From Streptomyces cellostaticus (GTDB taxonomy: Bacteria; Actinomycetota; Actinomycetes; Streptomycetales; Streptomycetaceae): DNA of 64,000 bases. Positions within the stretch are counted from its first letter, which is position 1. Every line of letters starts with the position of its first letter. Shown one piece after another: positions 54,023-62,953 of this stretch. Under the pieces are notes generated by a model that was not told the DNA's origin, made no database searches, and saw only the letters and a program-made list of their open reading frames with translations. Made by a program: the position numbers and the translations under genes. The DNA lies in the NCBI RefSeq assembly GCF_023630175.1, contig NZ_JALLIN010000018.1, positions 62,001 to 126,000 of the forward strand. The letters run 5' to 3'.

Positions 54023-55159
54023 TCAGGGAAGGGGTGTGGGCTGGGTGAGTTCGTCGTAGACGCTCAGGACCTGGGCGACGGTCTCGTCCTCGGTCGGCCA
54101 GGTCGCGGCCTGCCGCGGGCCCCGCTCACGCAGCAGTTCACGGCGTGCGGGGTCGGCGAGGAGCCCGGCGACCGCGGCCGCGAGGGCCTCCGCGTCGCCG
54201 TACGGGACGAGTTCGGCGGCCTCGCCGACCAGGTCCGGGACACCGCCGACGCGGGCCGCGACGAGCGGCACGCCGGCCAGCAGCGCCTCCTGGGCGAGGA
54301 CGGACCGGGACTCCCACCTGCCGGTCAGCAGCGCCAGGTCGGCGGCCGCGAGCAGTTCGGGGAGGTCGTCGCGGCGCCCGACGAGCCGTACCGGCAGTTC
54401 CTCGTCCTCGATCCGCCGCTGGAGTTCGGGACGCAGCGGCCCCTCCCCCGCGACGACGACCAGCGGGACGGGGTCGAGGTCGCGCCAGGCGCGGGCCGCG
54501 TCCAGCAGGACGGAGTAGCCGCGCTGCCGGTCGAGGGATCCGGCCGCCATGAGCAACGGGCGTCCGGTGGCTCCGAGTTCGGCCCGCAGTTTGGGCCGCC
54601 CCCGGTCGGTGTCGTCGTGGGCCGGGCGACGGCGCCGGCCGGGCAGGGCCACGGCCGCCAGCCGGGCGTCCCGCGCGCCGGTGCGGCGGGCCCGGTCCAC
54701 CAGGTCGGAGGTGGTGCCGAGCACCACGGCGGCGGTGCGCACCACGCGCCGCTCCAGCAGGCGCAGCAGGTGCGCCCGCGCGCCCTCCGCCCGGGCCCGG
54801 TTGTGCCAGGTGACCACCAGAGGGGTGGCCCGTCCGCCGAGTGCGAGCACCGCTCGGAACGAGGCGTGCAGACCATGGGCGTGCACGAGGTCGGCGCCTG
54901 CGCAGGCGGCCCGGAGCGCGGCCACGGAGGCCGGGTCGCTGCTGCGCGGCACGTGCACGTGGTCGGCGCCGGTGCCGGTGAAGTCGTAGGCGTGGTCGGC
55001 CTCGACGGGGGCGCACACGGTGACCCGCACGCCCCGGGCGACGAGCCCTTCGGCCAGGGAGCGTACGTGCGCGCTGCTGCCGGCGTTGCCCCCGCCCAGC
55101 ACCTGCACGGTGCGCAGCGGCGACTGGCCGTGCGGTGCGTTGCTGCTCACGGGGCTCAC
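54023..55159 (-). CDS. GT4-family glycosyltransferase
   Basis: A 378-residue GT-B enzyme. N-terminal VQVLGGGNAGSSAHVRSLAE and LVHAHGLHASFRAVLAL are the acceptor-domain loops; the donor domain has LLMAAGSLDRQRGYSVLLDA and the E-x7-E motif ESRSVLAQEALLAGVPLVAA. It lacks the signal peptide and membrane helices. It would transfer a hexose to a cell-wall or lipid acceptor. The GTG at 55159 is the frame start; the next in-frame GTG (fourth codon) is also usable. The gene stands alone. Confidence 0.88.
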   Translation of the reverse strand: MSPVSSNAPHGQSPLRTVQVLGGGNAGSSAHVRSLAEGLVARGVRVTVCAPVEADHAYDFTGTGADHVHVPRSSDPASVAALRAACAGADLVHAHGLHASFRAVLALGGRATPLVVTWHNRARAEGARAHLLRLLERRVVRTAAVVLGTTSDLVDRARRTGARDARLAAVALPGRRRRPAHDDTDRGRPKLRAELGATGRPLLMAAGSLDRQRGYSVLLDAARAWRDLDPVPLVVVAGEGPLRPELQRRIEDEELPVRLVGRRDDLPELLAAADLALLTGRWESRSVLAQEALLAGVPLVAARVGGVPDLVGEAAELVPYGDAEALAAAVAGLLADPARRELLRERGPRQAATWPTEDETVAQVLSVYDELTQPTPLP

Positions 55160-55479
55160 GGGGCCGGGGCTCCTGATTCGGGGCGGGCGTCACGAGAAAA
55201 CGTACCGAAGGTACCGGGCCGGGAGGACCGAAAGGGCGTACTGCGCGCCTCCCGCGCGCATCGCGTCCGCCACCAAGCATGCCAGGACGTACGGCCGTTC
55301 CGGCACGGCCCGGGGAGGCGCGCACCGGCGCGACCCGGCGCACCGCGCCGGAGCACGTTCACCCCCACGGGTGAGCACGGCCTGCGGCGGCCGAAGACCG
55401 CGGCCTCCGTCCCCGCAGGCCGCGGCCGGCGCCGCCCGAGGGCCGGGAGGCCGGGTGCCGGTGCCGCACCGAGGCGGCA
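55160..55479. other. Intergenic region between GT4 and recN
   Basis: 320 bp, both flanking genes on the minus strand. It holds an inverted repeat GTACC-GAA-GGTAC (55202-55214) close to the GT4 start, presumably near its promoter, and a GC-rich stretch toward recN. No gene is supported. Confidence 0.5.
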
Positions 55480-57210
55480 CTAGAGGTCGGCGCGGGCCGT
55501 CTCCAGGAGTTCCTCGGCGTGGGCGCGGGCCGTCTCCGAGTCCTCCTGGCCCGCCAGCATGCGGGAGAGTTCGCGGACCCGTTCCTCTCCCTCCAGGACC
55601 TTGACACCGGACCGGGTCACCGTGCCGTCGTTGGTCTTCTCGACCAGGAGCTGGCGGTCGGCGAACGCGGCGACCTGGGGCAGGTGGGTGACCACGACGA
55701 CCTGCGCGGTCCTCGCCAGCCTCGCCAGCCGGCGGCCGATCTCCACCGCGGCCTTGCCACCGACACCGGCGTCCACCTCGTCGAAGAGGTACGTCGGCAC
55801 CGGGTCGGTGCCCGCGAACACCACCTCCACGGCCAGCATGACGCGGGACAGCTCGCCCCCGGACGCGCCCTTGGCGATGGGCCGCGGCGGAGCCCCCGGG
55901 TGCGGGGCGAGCAGCAGTTCGACCTCGTCGGCGCCGGCGGGACCGTAGGCGACAGGACGGCCGCCGACCTCGACGCCCTCCGGATCCTCGGTCTGCCGGA
56001 TGTCGAAGGACACCCGCGCGTGGGGCATCGCCAGCGAGGCCAGCTCGGCGGTCACGGCGGCGGCGAACCGCTCGGCGGCCTCCGTCCGGGCGTCCGTCAG
56101 CGCCTGGGCGAGTCCGCCCAGTTCGGTGCGCAGGGCGTCCCGTTCGGCGGTCAGTTCGCCGGTCCGCTCGTCGTCGCCCTCCAGCTCGGTGAGCCGCGCG
56201 GCGCCGCGCTCGGCCCAGGCGAGGACGGCGCCCACGTCGTCGCCGTACTTGCGGGTCAGCGCGCCGAGGGCGGCCCGGCGCTCCTCCACCGCGGCCAGCC
56301 GCAGCGGGTCGGCGTCGAGGTCGTCGGCGTATCCGGCCAGCTCTCCGGCCACGTCGGAGAGCAGGATGCCGACCTCACCGATCCGTTCGGCGAGGGAGGC
56401 GAGCGCCGGATCGTGCGAGCGGACGGCGTCCAGGGCCCGGTGCGCGCCCGCGACGAGGGTCGTCGCGTCGATCCCCTCGGGGTCCTCGGGGTTGCCCGCG
56501 AGAGCGGCGTGCGCGGCGGACGCGGCGGACGACAGCGCCTCGGCGTGCCCCAGCCGTTCCGCCTCCTCGGCCAGCTCCACGTCCTCCCCGGCCCGGGGCT
56601 CCACGCCGGCGATCTCCTCGAGCCCGTACCGGAGCATGTCGGCCTCCTGGGCGCGTTCACGCCCGCGCGTGACGATCTCCGCCAGCTCGGCGGAGACGGC
56701 CCGCAGCCGCCGGTAGGCCTCGGCGTACTTGGCCAGCGGCACGGCGACGGCGTCCCCGGCGTACCGGTCGAGCGCCTGCCGCTGCCGGGTAAGCTTCAGC
56801 AGCCCCTGCTGGTCGGTCTGGCCGTGCACGGCCACCAGGTCGTCGGCCAGCTCGGCGAGCAGCCCCACCGGCACGCTGCGGCCGCCCAGGTGCGCCCGCG
56901 AGCGGCCCTCGGCGGAGACGGTGCGGCTGATCAGCAGGGCGCCGTCGTCCAGCTCGGCCCCGGCCTCCTCGGCGCGTACGAGGGCGGTGGCGTCCGAGGG
57001 GACGGCGATCCGCCCCTCCACGACCGCCTTGCCCGCCCCGATCCGCACCAGCGCCGGGTCCGCACGCCCGCCGAGCAGCAGCCCCAGACTGGTGACCACC
57101 ATGGTCTTGCCCGCGCCGGTCTCGCCGGTGACGGCGGTGAACCCCGGTGACAGCTCGACCACGGCATCGTCGATGACCCCGAGCGACCGTATCCGCATCT
57201 CCTCCAACAC
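55480..57210 (-). CDS. recN: DNA repair protein RecN
   Basis: A 576-residue SMC-like ATPase for double-strand-break repair. The N-terminal Walker A is TGETGAGKTMV; the middle is a coiled coil rich in Ala/Glu/Arg; the C-terminal half has KGASGGELSRVMLAVEVV (signature) and TYLFDEVDAGVGG (Walker B), then VVVTHLPQVAAFADRQLLVE. Starts at 57222 (ATG), 57210 (GTG) and 57198 (ATG) are possible; I chose 57210 (GTG TTG GAG GAG ATG), which gives the common LEEMRIRSL beginning, but 57198 is nearly as good. It follows nadK by 109 bp. Confidence 0.93.
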   Translation of the reverse strand: MLEEMRIRSLGVIDDAVVELSPGFTAVTGETGAGKTMVVTSLGLLLGGRADPALVRIGAGKAVVEGRIAVPSDATALVRAEEAGAELDDGALLISRTVSAEGRSRAHLGGRSVPVGLLAELADDLVAVHGQTDQQGLLKLTRQRQALDRYAGDAVAVPLAKYAEAYRRLRAVSAELAEIVTRGRERAQEADMLRYGLEEIAGVEPRAGEDVELAEEAERLGHAEALSSAASAAHAALAGNPEDPEGIDATTLVAGAHRALDAVRSHDPALASLAERIGEVGILLSDVAGELAGYADDLDADPLRLAAVEERRAALGALTRKYGDDVGAVLAWAERGAARLTELEGDDERTGELTAERDALRTELGGLAQALTDARTEAAERFAAAVTAELASLAMPHARVSFDIRQTEDPEGVEVGGRPVAYGPAGADEVELLLAPHPGAPPRPIAKGASGGELSRVMLAVEVVFAGTDPVPTYLFDEVDAGVGGKAAVEIGRRLARLARTAQVVVVTHLPQVAAFADRQLLVEKTNDGTVTRSGVKVLEGEERVRELSRMLAGQEDSETARAHAEELLETARADL

Positions 57211-57319
57211 GGAACAGACCATACGAGGTGCAGGGCGGGGAGCGCACATGGCCCGCCCGTGTCTCCCCGGCGAGCGGCCTCCCGCGGGACCCGGCGGCGA
57301 CGGCCCCGGGCCGGGCCGG

Positions 57320-58228
57320 TCACTGGTGCGGCGCGCCCCGCCAGCCGGTGGTCGGCAGCGCGAACTTCGCGACCAGCCGGTCCGTGAACGAGGCGTGGTG
57401 CAGCCGGGCCAGCCGCACCGGCACGGCACCGCGCCGCACCTCCACCCGCGCCCCCGGCGGCAGCTCGATGGTCCGCCGCCCGTCGCACCACAGCACGCCC
57501 GGCGGAATGTGCGGCAGCACCTCCACCGCGAGCACCGAGTCCGGCGAGGTGACCAGCGGCTTGGCGAACAGCGCGTGCGCGCTGATCGGCACCATCAGCA
57601 GCGCCTCGACCTCGGGCCACACCACGGGCCCGCCGGCGGAGAAGGCGTACGCGGTGGAGCCGGTGGGCGTCGACAGCACCATGCCGTCGCACCCGAACGC
57701 CGTGACCGGCCGCCCGTCGATCTCCAGGACGACCTCGAGCATCTTCTCCGCGCCCGCCTTCTGCACGGCGGCCTCGTTCAGCGCCCAGTCGGTGTGCACG
57801 ATGTCGCCGTTGCGGTGCACGACGACGTCGATCGTCATCCGCTCCTCGACCTCGTAGGAGCGCGCCACCACCCGGTCGACCACCCGGTCCAGGTCGTCCC
57901 GCTCGGCCTCCGCCAGGAACCCGACCCGGCCGAGGTTGACGCCAAGCATCGGCACCCCCGAGGCCCGGGCGAACTCGGCGCCGCGCAGCAGGGTTCCGTC
58001 ACCGCCGAGGACGATGAGCAGCTCGCACCCGTCGAGGCACTGCGGGGTGGCCTCCTTGACGAGTCCCACCTCGTCCGGGAGCGGCAGGTCGCACGCCTCC
58101 TCCTCCAGCACCCGCACCCCGATGCCGTGCCGGAGCAGCCCCTTGACGACCAGCTCCGCGCTGCGGATGGCCGCGGGCCGCCCGGTGTGGGCGAGCAGGA
58201 AAACAGTACGCGCTCGGTTCTGTGTCAA
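57320..58228 (-). CDS. nadK: NAD kinase
   Basis: A 302-residue kinase that makes NADP. The GGDGTLLRG motif and NLGRVGFLAEA are the conserved ATP/NAD loops, FGCDGMVLSTPTGSTAYAFS follows, and the C-terminal beta-rich domain ends the protein. It starts with TTG at 58228, with a GGAGGGG site 5 nt upstream; the start overlaps the tlyA stop by TTGA. The tlyA-nadK-recN order is conserved in actinobacteria. Confidence 0.95.
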   Translation of the reverse strand: MTQNRARTVFLLAHTGRPAAIRSAELVVKGLLRHGIGVRVLEEEACDLPLPDEVGLVKEATPQCLDGCELLIVLGGDGTLLRGAEFARASGVPMLGVNLGRVGFLAEAERDDLDRVVDRVVARSYEVEERMTIDVVVHRNGDIVHTDWALNEAAVQKAGAEKMLEVVLEIDGRPVTAFGCDGMVLSTPTGSTAYAFSAGGPVVWPEVEALLMVPISAHALFAKPLVTSPDSVLAVEVLPHIPPGVLWCDGRRTIELPPGARVEVRRGAVPVRLARLHHASFTDRLVAKFALPTTGWRGAPHQ

Positions 58229-59040
58229 CGCGGCCCCTCCGCCACTGCTCGGTCGACTTCGGCCGGGTCCAGGCGGGGGGCGCCGGACCGCAGCCACAGG
58301 AAGTACTCGACATTGCCCGACGGTCCGGGCAGTGGACTCGCGGCGACCCCCCGCGCCCCGAGTCCCAGTTCCCAGGCCTTGTCGGCCACTCCGCGCACGG
58401 CCTCCGCCCGTAGCTGCGGACTCCGTACGACGCCCCCGCTGCCCAGTCGTTCCTTCCCCACCTCGAACTGCGGCTTGACCATCATCACCAGGTCGGCGTC
58501 CGGCTTCACGCACCGTTTCAGGGCGGGCAGCACCAGCCCGAGCGGGATGAAGGACAGATCGCCCACGACAAGATCCACAGGTTCCCCATCGATCGCCTCA
58601 AGCGTCAACTCGCGTACGTTCGTACGGTCCTTGACGGTGACGCGTTCATCGTTGCGCAGGGACCAGGCAAGTTGGCCGTATCCGACGTCCACGGCGACGA
58701 CGTGCGCGGCGCCCGCGCGCAGCAGGACGTCGGTGAAGCCGCCGGTGGACGCGCCGGCGTCCAGCGCGCGCCGGCCCCGGACGGCCAGACCCAGCGGCAC
58801 GAAGGCCTCGAACGCGCCGGCGAGCTTGTGGCCGCCCCGGGAGACGTAGTCGGGGTCGCTCTCGTCGCTCTGGACCACGATCGCAGCCGCCGTCTCCACC
58901 TGGGTGGCCGGCTTGGTGGCCACGGTCCTGCCGACGGTGACCCGTCCGGCGGCGATCAGCTGGCTGGCGTGCTCGCGCGAGCGCGCCAGCTTCCGGCGGA
59001 CCAGCTCCGCGTCCAGACGACGGCGTGCGACTCCTGCCAC
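58225..59040 (-). CDS. tlyA: TlyA rRNA 2'-O-methyltransferase
   Basis: A 271-residue protein with an N-terminal S4 domain (ARRRLDAELVRRKLARSREH, ASQLIAAGRVTVGRTV) and an FtsJ-like domain (RALDAGASTGGFTDVLL as the SAM loop, VDLVVGDLSFIPLGLVLPAL, VKPQFEVGKE). In mycobacteria TlyA methylates 16S and 23S rRNA and loss gives capreomycin resistance; some have a hemolysin label. The GTG at 59040 has AGGAG upstream. The stop overlaps nadK. Confidence 0.95.
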   Translation of the reverse strand: MAGVARRRLDAELVRRKLARSREHASQLIAAGRVTVGRTVATKPATQVETAAAIVVQSDESDPDYVSRGGHKLAGAFEAFVPLGLAVRGRRALDAGASTGGFTDVLLRAGAAHVVAVDVGYGQLAWSLRNDERVTVKDRTNVRELTLEAIDGEPVDLVVGDLSFIPLGLVLPALKRCVKPDADLVMMVKPQFEVGKERLGSGGVVRSPQLRAEAVRGVADKAWELGLGARGVAASPLPGPSGNVEYFLWLRSGAPRLDPAEVDRAVAEGPR

Positions 59041-59047
59041 GTTCGGT

Positions 59048-59464
59048 TCAGCTCCTGTGTCGGTACGGCGGTACGGGGACCGGGGGTCCGGGGCGGGCGT
59101 CGAGCGCGGTGAGCGCGTCGCGCAGCCCCCGGTGTACATCCTCGTACACCTCCACGTGGCCGTCGGTGGCGAGGTGGTCGGCGTCGGCCAGCCGCTGGAG
59201 CCGCGCGTCGACGTCGGCGTCGCCGGTGGGCACGCGCGGGACGGCCAGCGGCACGGGGCCCGCGGGGTCGCACCCGGGCTCGGGCTCGCTCCCGTCGCAC
59301 CCGGGGGCGGGTTCGGTCCCGGGTTCGGCTCCCGGCACGGCGGGGTGGGCCGTGGGCACGGCGGTGCGGGCCGCCGGCCCGGTCGCCGGATCGGCCGCGG
59401 GCACGGTCTCGGTTTCGGCCTCCGCCACGGCCTCCACCGGGGCCTCGGGCACGGACTCGCTCAT
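59048..59464 (-). CDS. Hypothetical protein, 138 aa, acidic
   Basis: The first 75 residues are low-complexity (Ala, Pro, Glu, Thr with two Gly-Cys pairs). The last 60 (GDADVDARLQRLADADHLAT, DGHVEVYEDVHRGLRDALTA) look like a conserved helical domain. No named family is recognised. It lies 7 bp upstream of tlyA on the same strand and shares the tlyA-nadK-recN transcript, so a link to translation or repair is plausible but unproven. Confidence 0.75.
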   Translation of the reverse strand: MSESVPEAPVEAVAEAETETVPAADPATGPAARTAVPTAHPAVPGAEPGTEPAPGCDGSEPEPGCDPAGPVPLAVPRVPTGDADVDARLQRLADADHLATDGHVEVYEDVHRGLRDALTALDARPGPPVPVPPYRHRS

Positions 59465-59506
59465 GCCCAGACGCTACCGCGAACCACTGGGGTACCGTCG
59501 GTGGCC

Positions 59507-59854
59507 ATGGCCACGATCGAGGAGTGCCGCACGGCGCTGGGAAAGCTCTCGGACAACATGCAGGGCGCGGAGGGCGACGTCCGGGCGGCCGCCGCCCTGG
59601 ACCGCTCCGTGAGCTGCCACATCACCGACCTCGACGTCACCTTCGTGGGCCGGATGACCGGCGGCCGGATCGAGATCGACGCCACGCGTCCCGGGCCGCC
59701 CCGCGAGAAGGCGCAGATCAGGCTCGCCCTGGCCGGTGACGACCTGGTGGGCCTGGTGGACGGGGAGCTGAACTTCGCGACCGCGTGGGGCCGGGGCCGG
59801 GTGCGCCTCGACGCGAGCCTGCTGGACCTGTTCCGGCTCAGGAAGCTGCTGTGA
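59507..59854 (+). CDS. SCP2-like sterol-binding domain protein
   Basis: A 115-residue protein with the single SCP2 fold: MATIEECRTALGKLSDNMQG at the N-terminus, then HITDLDVTFVGRMTGGRIEI, and KAQIRLALAGDDLVGLVDGE. Such proteins bind hydrophobic molecules. No partner domain is fused. The ATG at 59507 has TACCGT 8 nt upstream, so the transcript may be leaderless. It diverges from the small acidic gene and overlaps the 3' end of the siderophore ATPase by 17 bp. Confidence 0.85.
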   Translation: MATIEECRTALGKLSDNMQGAEGDVRAAAALDRSVSCHITDLDVTFVGRMTGGRIEIDATRPGPPREKAQIRLALAGDDLVGLVDGELNFATAWGRGRVRLDASLLDLFRLRKLL

Positions 59855-60641
59855 GCCGCGCCCTGCGGGCCGCCGGGACCACCAGCGGGGTCCCGGTCTC
59901 GGGGTCGTCGATGACCTGGCAGCGCAGCCCGAAGACCTGCTCGACCAGCTCGGCCGTGACGATGTCGTTCGGCGCGCCCTCGGCGATCACCTCGCCGCCG
60001 CGCAGGGCGATGAGGTGGGTGGCGTAGCGGGCCGCGTGGTTGAGGTCGTGCAGCACGGCCACCAGCGTCCGTCCCTGCGTCTCGTGCAGTTCCGCGCACA
60101 GGTCGAGGACGTCGATCTGGTGCTGGATGTCCAGGTAGGTGGTCGGCTCGTCCAGGAGCAGCAGGGGGGTCTGCTGGGCGAGGGCCATGGCGATCCAGAC
60201 GCGCTGGCGCTGTCCGCCGGACAGCTCGTCCACGTACCGGTCGGCCAGTTCGGCGACCCCGGTCTGCGCCATGGACTCCTGGACCACCCGCTCGTCCTCG
60301 GCGGACCACTGGCGCAGGATGCCCTGGTGCGGGTAGCGGCCCCGGCCGACGAGGTCGGCGACCGTGATGCCGTCGGGCGCGACCGACGACTGCGGCAGCA
60401 GGCCGAGCGTCCGGGCCACCTTCTTGGCCGGCATCGACCGGATGGCCTGCCCGTCCAGCAGCACCCGGCCCCGGCGGGGCATGAGCATCCGCGACAGCGC
60501 CCGCAGCAGCGTCGACTTGCCGCACGCGTTCGGCCCGACGATCACCGTGAAGGAGTGGTCGGGGATCTCCACCGACAGCGCTTCGGCGATGACGCGCTGG
60601 TCGTAGGCGAGGGTGACGCTCTCGGCGGACAGGCGGTTCAC
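59838..60641 (-). CDS. Iron-siderophore ABC transporter ATP-binding protein
   Basis: A 267-residue FepC/FecE-type ATPase. Walker A is GPNACGKST, the signature is LSGGQRQR, Walker B is LLLLDEPTTYLD with a D-loop TYLDIQHQ, and the H-loop is AVLHDLNH. The GTG at 60641 has AAGGAG 4 nt upstream and is preferred; an ATG at 60704 overlaps the upstream permease stop by ATGA and would add 21 residues. With the two permeases it forms one operon; a substrate-binding protein gene is not in the window. Confidence 0.92.
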   Translation of the reverse strand: MNRLSAESVTLAYDQRVIAEALSVEIPDHSFTVIVGPNACGKSTLLRALSRMLMPRRGRVLLDGQAIRSMPAKKVARTLGLLPQSSVAPDGITVADLVGRGRYPHQGILRQWSAEDERVVQESMAQTGVAELADRYVDELSGGQRQRVWIAMALAQQTPLLLLDEPTTYLDIQHQIDVLDLCAELHETQGRTLVAVLHDLNHAARYATHLIALRGGEVIAEGAPNDIVTAELVEQVFGLRCQVIDDPETGTPLVVPAARRARLTAAS

Positions 60642-60700
60642 AGTGCTCCTTCGGGTCTTCGGGTGCGCGCCGCGCGGGTCCGGCCCGCCCTCGGTGCCGC

Positions 60701-61783
60701 TCATATCCGGCCCGCCCTGCGCTCGGCGACCAGCAGCCACAGCAGACAGCAGCCGCCGAGCACGCCGGTGACCACGCCCACCGGGAGCCGGTCGGCGCCG
60801 AAGGCACGCTGTGCGGCCCAGTCGGCGGTGACCAGCAGGGCGGCGCCCGTGCACAGCGAGGGCAGCAGACAGGGCCCCGGCGCGGGGGCACCTCGCGCGC
60901 CCTTGGCGAAACGGGGGAGGGTCAGGCGCCGGGCGAGCTGCGGCGCGGTGAGCGCCACGAAGCTGACCGGGCCGGCGGCGGCGGTGGCGGCCGCGGTGAG
61001 CAGCACGGCGCAGACCGTCAGCACCAGCCGCACGCGCTGCACGCGCACGCCGAGCGCGTTCGCGACGTCGTCGCCCATCTCCATCATCCGCAGCCCCCGC
61101 GCGTTCACGAGGACGAGCGGCACGAGGACGGCGCACAACCACAGCAGCGGCCAGACCTGCTCCCAGTCGCGGCCGTCGAGGGACCCGGTCATCCACACCA
61201 CCGCGCGGGTCGCGTCGACCAGGTCGGCCTCGGTGAGCAGGTAGCCGTTGACGGCGGTGACGATCGCGGAGACACCGATACCGACCAGGACCAGCCGGTA
61301 CCCGTGCACGCCCCGCTTCCAGGCGAGCAGGTAGATGGCGCACCCGGTCACCAGGCCGCCGGCCAGCGCGCCCGCGGTGACCTGGGCGGCGCTGCCGGAC
61401 ATCAGCACGATCACGACCAGCGCGCCGGCCGTCGACCCCTGGGAGAGGCCGAGTACGTCCGGGCTGCCGAGCGGGTTCCGGGAGAGCGCCTGGAACAGGG
61501 CGCCGCCGAGTCCGAGCGAGGCGCCCACCAGCAGCCCCACCAGCACACGCGGCAGCCGTAGTTCCTTGACGATGAAGTCCTGGTACGCGGTACCGTCGCC
61601 GGCCAGGGTCCTGAGGACGTCGCCCGCCGGGATCCGGGCGTCGCCGGTGCCGATCAGTGCCACGCCCGCGGTGCCGGCGGCGAGCAGCAGCAGGACGACG
61701 ACGACGATCAGCGCGCGGACGTCCAGGCGCAGGGACAGCCCCCCGGGAGTGCGCACGGCACGGCTCATCCGTCGGGCCCTCAC
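60701..61783 (-). CDS. FecCD-family iron-siderophore permease 2
   Basis: A 360-residue inner-membrane permease of the BtuC/FecD family with about 9-10 helices. Family text: RLPRVLVGLLVGASLGLGGA, LFQALSRNPLGSPDVLGLSQ and AGPVSFVALTAPQLARRL. The GTG at 61783 overlaps the preceding permease stop by GTGA, which I take as the start; the ATG at 61768 is an alternative. It pairs with permease 1 to form the channel for ferric-siderophore import. Confidence 0.92.
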   Translation of the reverse strand: MRARRMSRAVRTPGGLSLRLDVRALIVVVVLLLLAAGTAGVALIGTGDARIPAGDVLRTLAGDGTAYQDFIVKELRLPRVLVGLLVGASLGLGGALFQALSRNPLGSPDVLGLSQGSTAGALVVIVLMSGSAAQVTAGALAGGLVTGCAIYLLAWKRGVHGYRLVLVGIGVSAIVTAVNGYLLTEADLVDATRAVVWMTGSLDGRDWEQVWPLLWLCAVLVPLVLVNARGLRMMEMGDDVANALGVRVQRVRLVLTVCAVLLTAAATAAAGPVSFVALTAPQLARRLTLPRFAKGARGAPAPGPCLLPSLCTGAALLVTADWAAQRAFGADRLPVGVVTGVLGGCCLLWLLVAERRAGRI

Positions 61784-62823
61784 AGCCGGGCCGTCCTGCG
61801 CCGTCGTACGAGAAGGATGAAGACCGGGCCGCCGACGAGCGCGGTGACGATGCCGACCTGGACTTCCGCCGGGCGGGCGACCACCCGGCCGAGGACGTCG
61901 GCGCCGAGCAGCAGCACGGGCGACAGGGCGGTCGCGTAGGGCAGGATCCAGCGCAGGTCGGGGCCGGTGAAGGAGCGCACGGCGTGCGGCACCATCAGAC
62001 CGACGAACATGATCGGACCGCAGGCGGCGGTCGCGGCACCGCAGAGCACCGTCGCCGCGAGCATGGCGAGCGCCCGGGTGCGGCCGAGGTTCGCGCCGAG
62101 GGCGCGGGCGGTGTCGTCGCCCATCGCCATGGCGTTCAGCGGCCGGGCGAGCCCGAGCGCCAGCAGGGTGCCGGCCGCGAGGAACGGCAGCACCTGCACG
62201 ACGGTCGAGTCCGTGGCCGAGGCCAGTGAGCCCACCGTCCAGAAGCGCATCCTGCCCAGCGCCGCGCCATCCATGATCATCACGGCCTGGAGGTAGCCGT
62301 ACAGCGCGGCGCTGACCGCCGTGCCGGCGAGCACCAGCCGGACCGGGGTGGCGCCCCGGCTGCCGCCGAGGAACCACACGAGCGCGCCGACGGCCGCGGC
62401 GCCGCCGAACGCGAACCACACATAGCCGGTGAGGCTGGTGACACCGAAGTAGGTGAGCGCGGTGACGACCGCGGCGGAGGCGCCGGCGTTGATGCCGAGC
62501 AGCCCGGGGTCGGCGAGCGGATTGCGGGTCAGGGCCTGGAGCACCCCGCCGGACAGGCCGAGCGCGGCACCGGCCAGCAGCCCGAGGACGGTGCGCGACA
62601 TCCGCTCGTCGACGACGACGTCGCCGTAGGTCCCCGTGCTCTGGAACAGACCGTGCCAGACCTGGTCCGGCGACAGCGCCTTCGCGCCGACCGCGATGCT
62701 CGCCAGAGCGGCGAGCATCAGGAGCACGAACGCGAGCAGGAGGCCAAGGGCCCTGACCGCCATGCGAGTTGGGGGCGCGGGGGCGGTGTCCGCGCGCTGT
62801 TCCGGAGGACTGTCGACCAACAC
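61780..62823 (-). CDS. FecCD-family iron-siderophore permease 1
   Basis: A 347-residue permease of the same family. Its text (RMSRTVLGLLAGAALGLSGG, VLQALTRNPLADPGLLGINA, CGPIMFVGLMVPHAVRSFTG) matches FecC/FepD. It is the first gene of the operon, starting with GTG at 62823 only 5 bp downstream of the iron box, so the message is short-leadered. Only this order (permease-permease-ATPase) is present. Confidence 0.92.
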   Translation of the reverse strand: MLVDSPPEQRADTAPAPPTRMAVRALGLLLAFVLLMLAALASIAVGAKALSPDQVWHGLFQSTGTYGDVVVDERMSRTVLGLLAGAALGLSGGVLQALTRNPLADPGLLGINAGASAAVVTALTYFGVTSLTGYVWFAFGGAAAVGALVWFLGGSRGATPVRLVLAGTAVSAALYGYLQAVMIMDGAALGRMRFWTVGSLASATDSTVVQVLPFLAAGTLLALGLARPLNAMAMGDDTARALGANLGRTRALAMLAATVLCGAATAACGPIMFVGLMVPHAVRSFTGPDLRWILPYATALSPVLLLGADVLGRVVARPAEVQVGIVTALVGGPVFILLVRRRRTARL

Positions 62824-62827
62824 GAGG

Positions 62828-62846
62828 TTAGGTTAGCCTACCCTCT
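62828..62846 (-). promoter_or_regulatory. DmdR1/IdeR-type iron box
   Basis: TTAGGTTAGCCTACCCTCT matches the actinobacterial iron-box consensus TTAGGTTAGSCTAACCTAA at 16 of 19 positions. It lies 5 bp upstream of the first permease start and overlaps a TAGGCT -10-like box on the minus strand, so Fe-DmdR1 would block transcription. Confidence 0.8.
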
Positions 62847-62953
62847 CACGTGATCTCGATACCGCCTCCGGACCGGGACCGGACGCCCGGGCGCCCTTCC
62901 CGCTCGCGGTGACCGGACCCGGCTCCTGCCGCGGACCGGTCATCCGCCCGGCG

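Noticed and set aside
55202..55214. GTACC-GAA-GGTAC inverted repeat as an operator of the GT4 gene
   Set aside because: The arms are only 5 bp and the dyad is common by chance in this composition; recorded only as a note.
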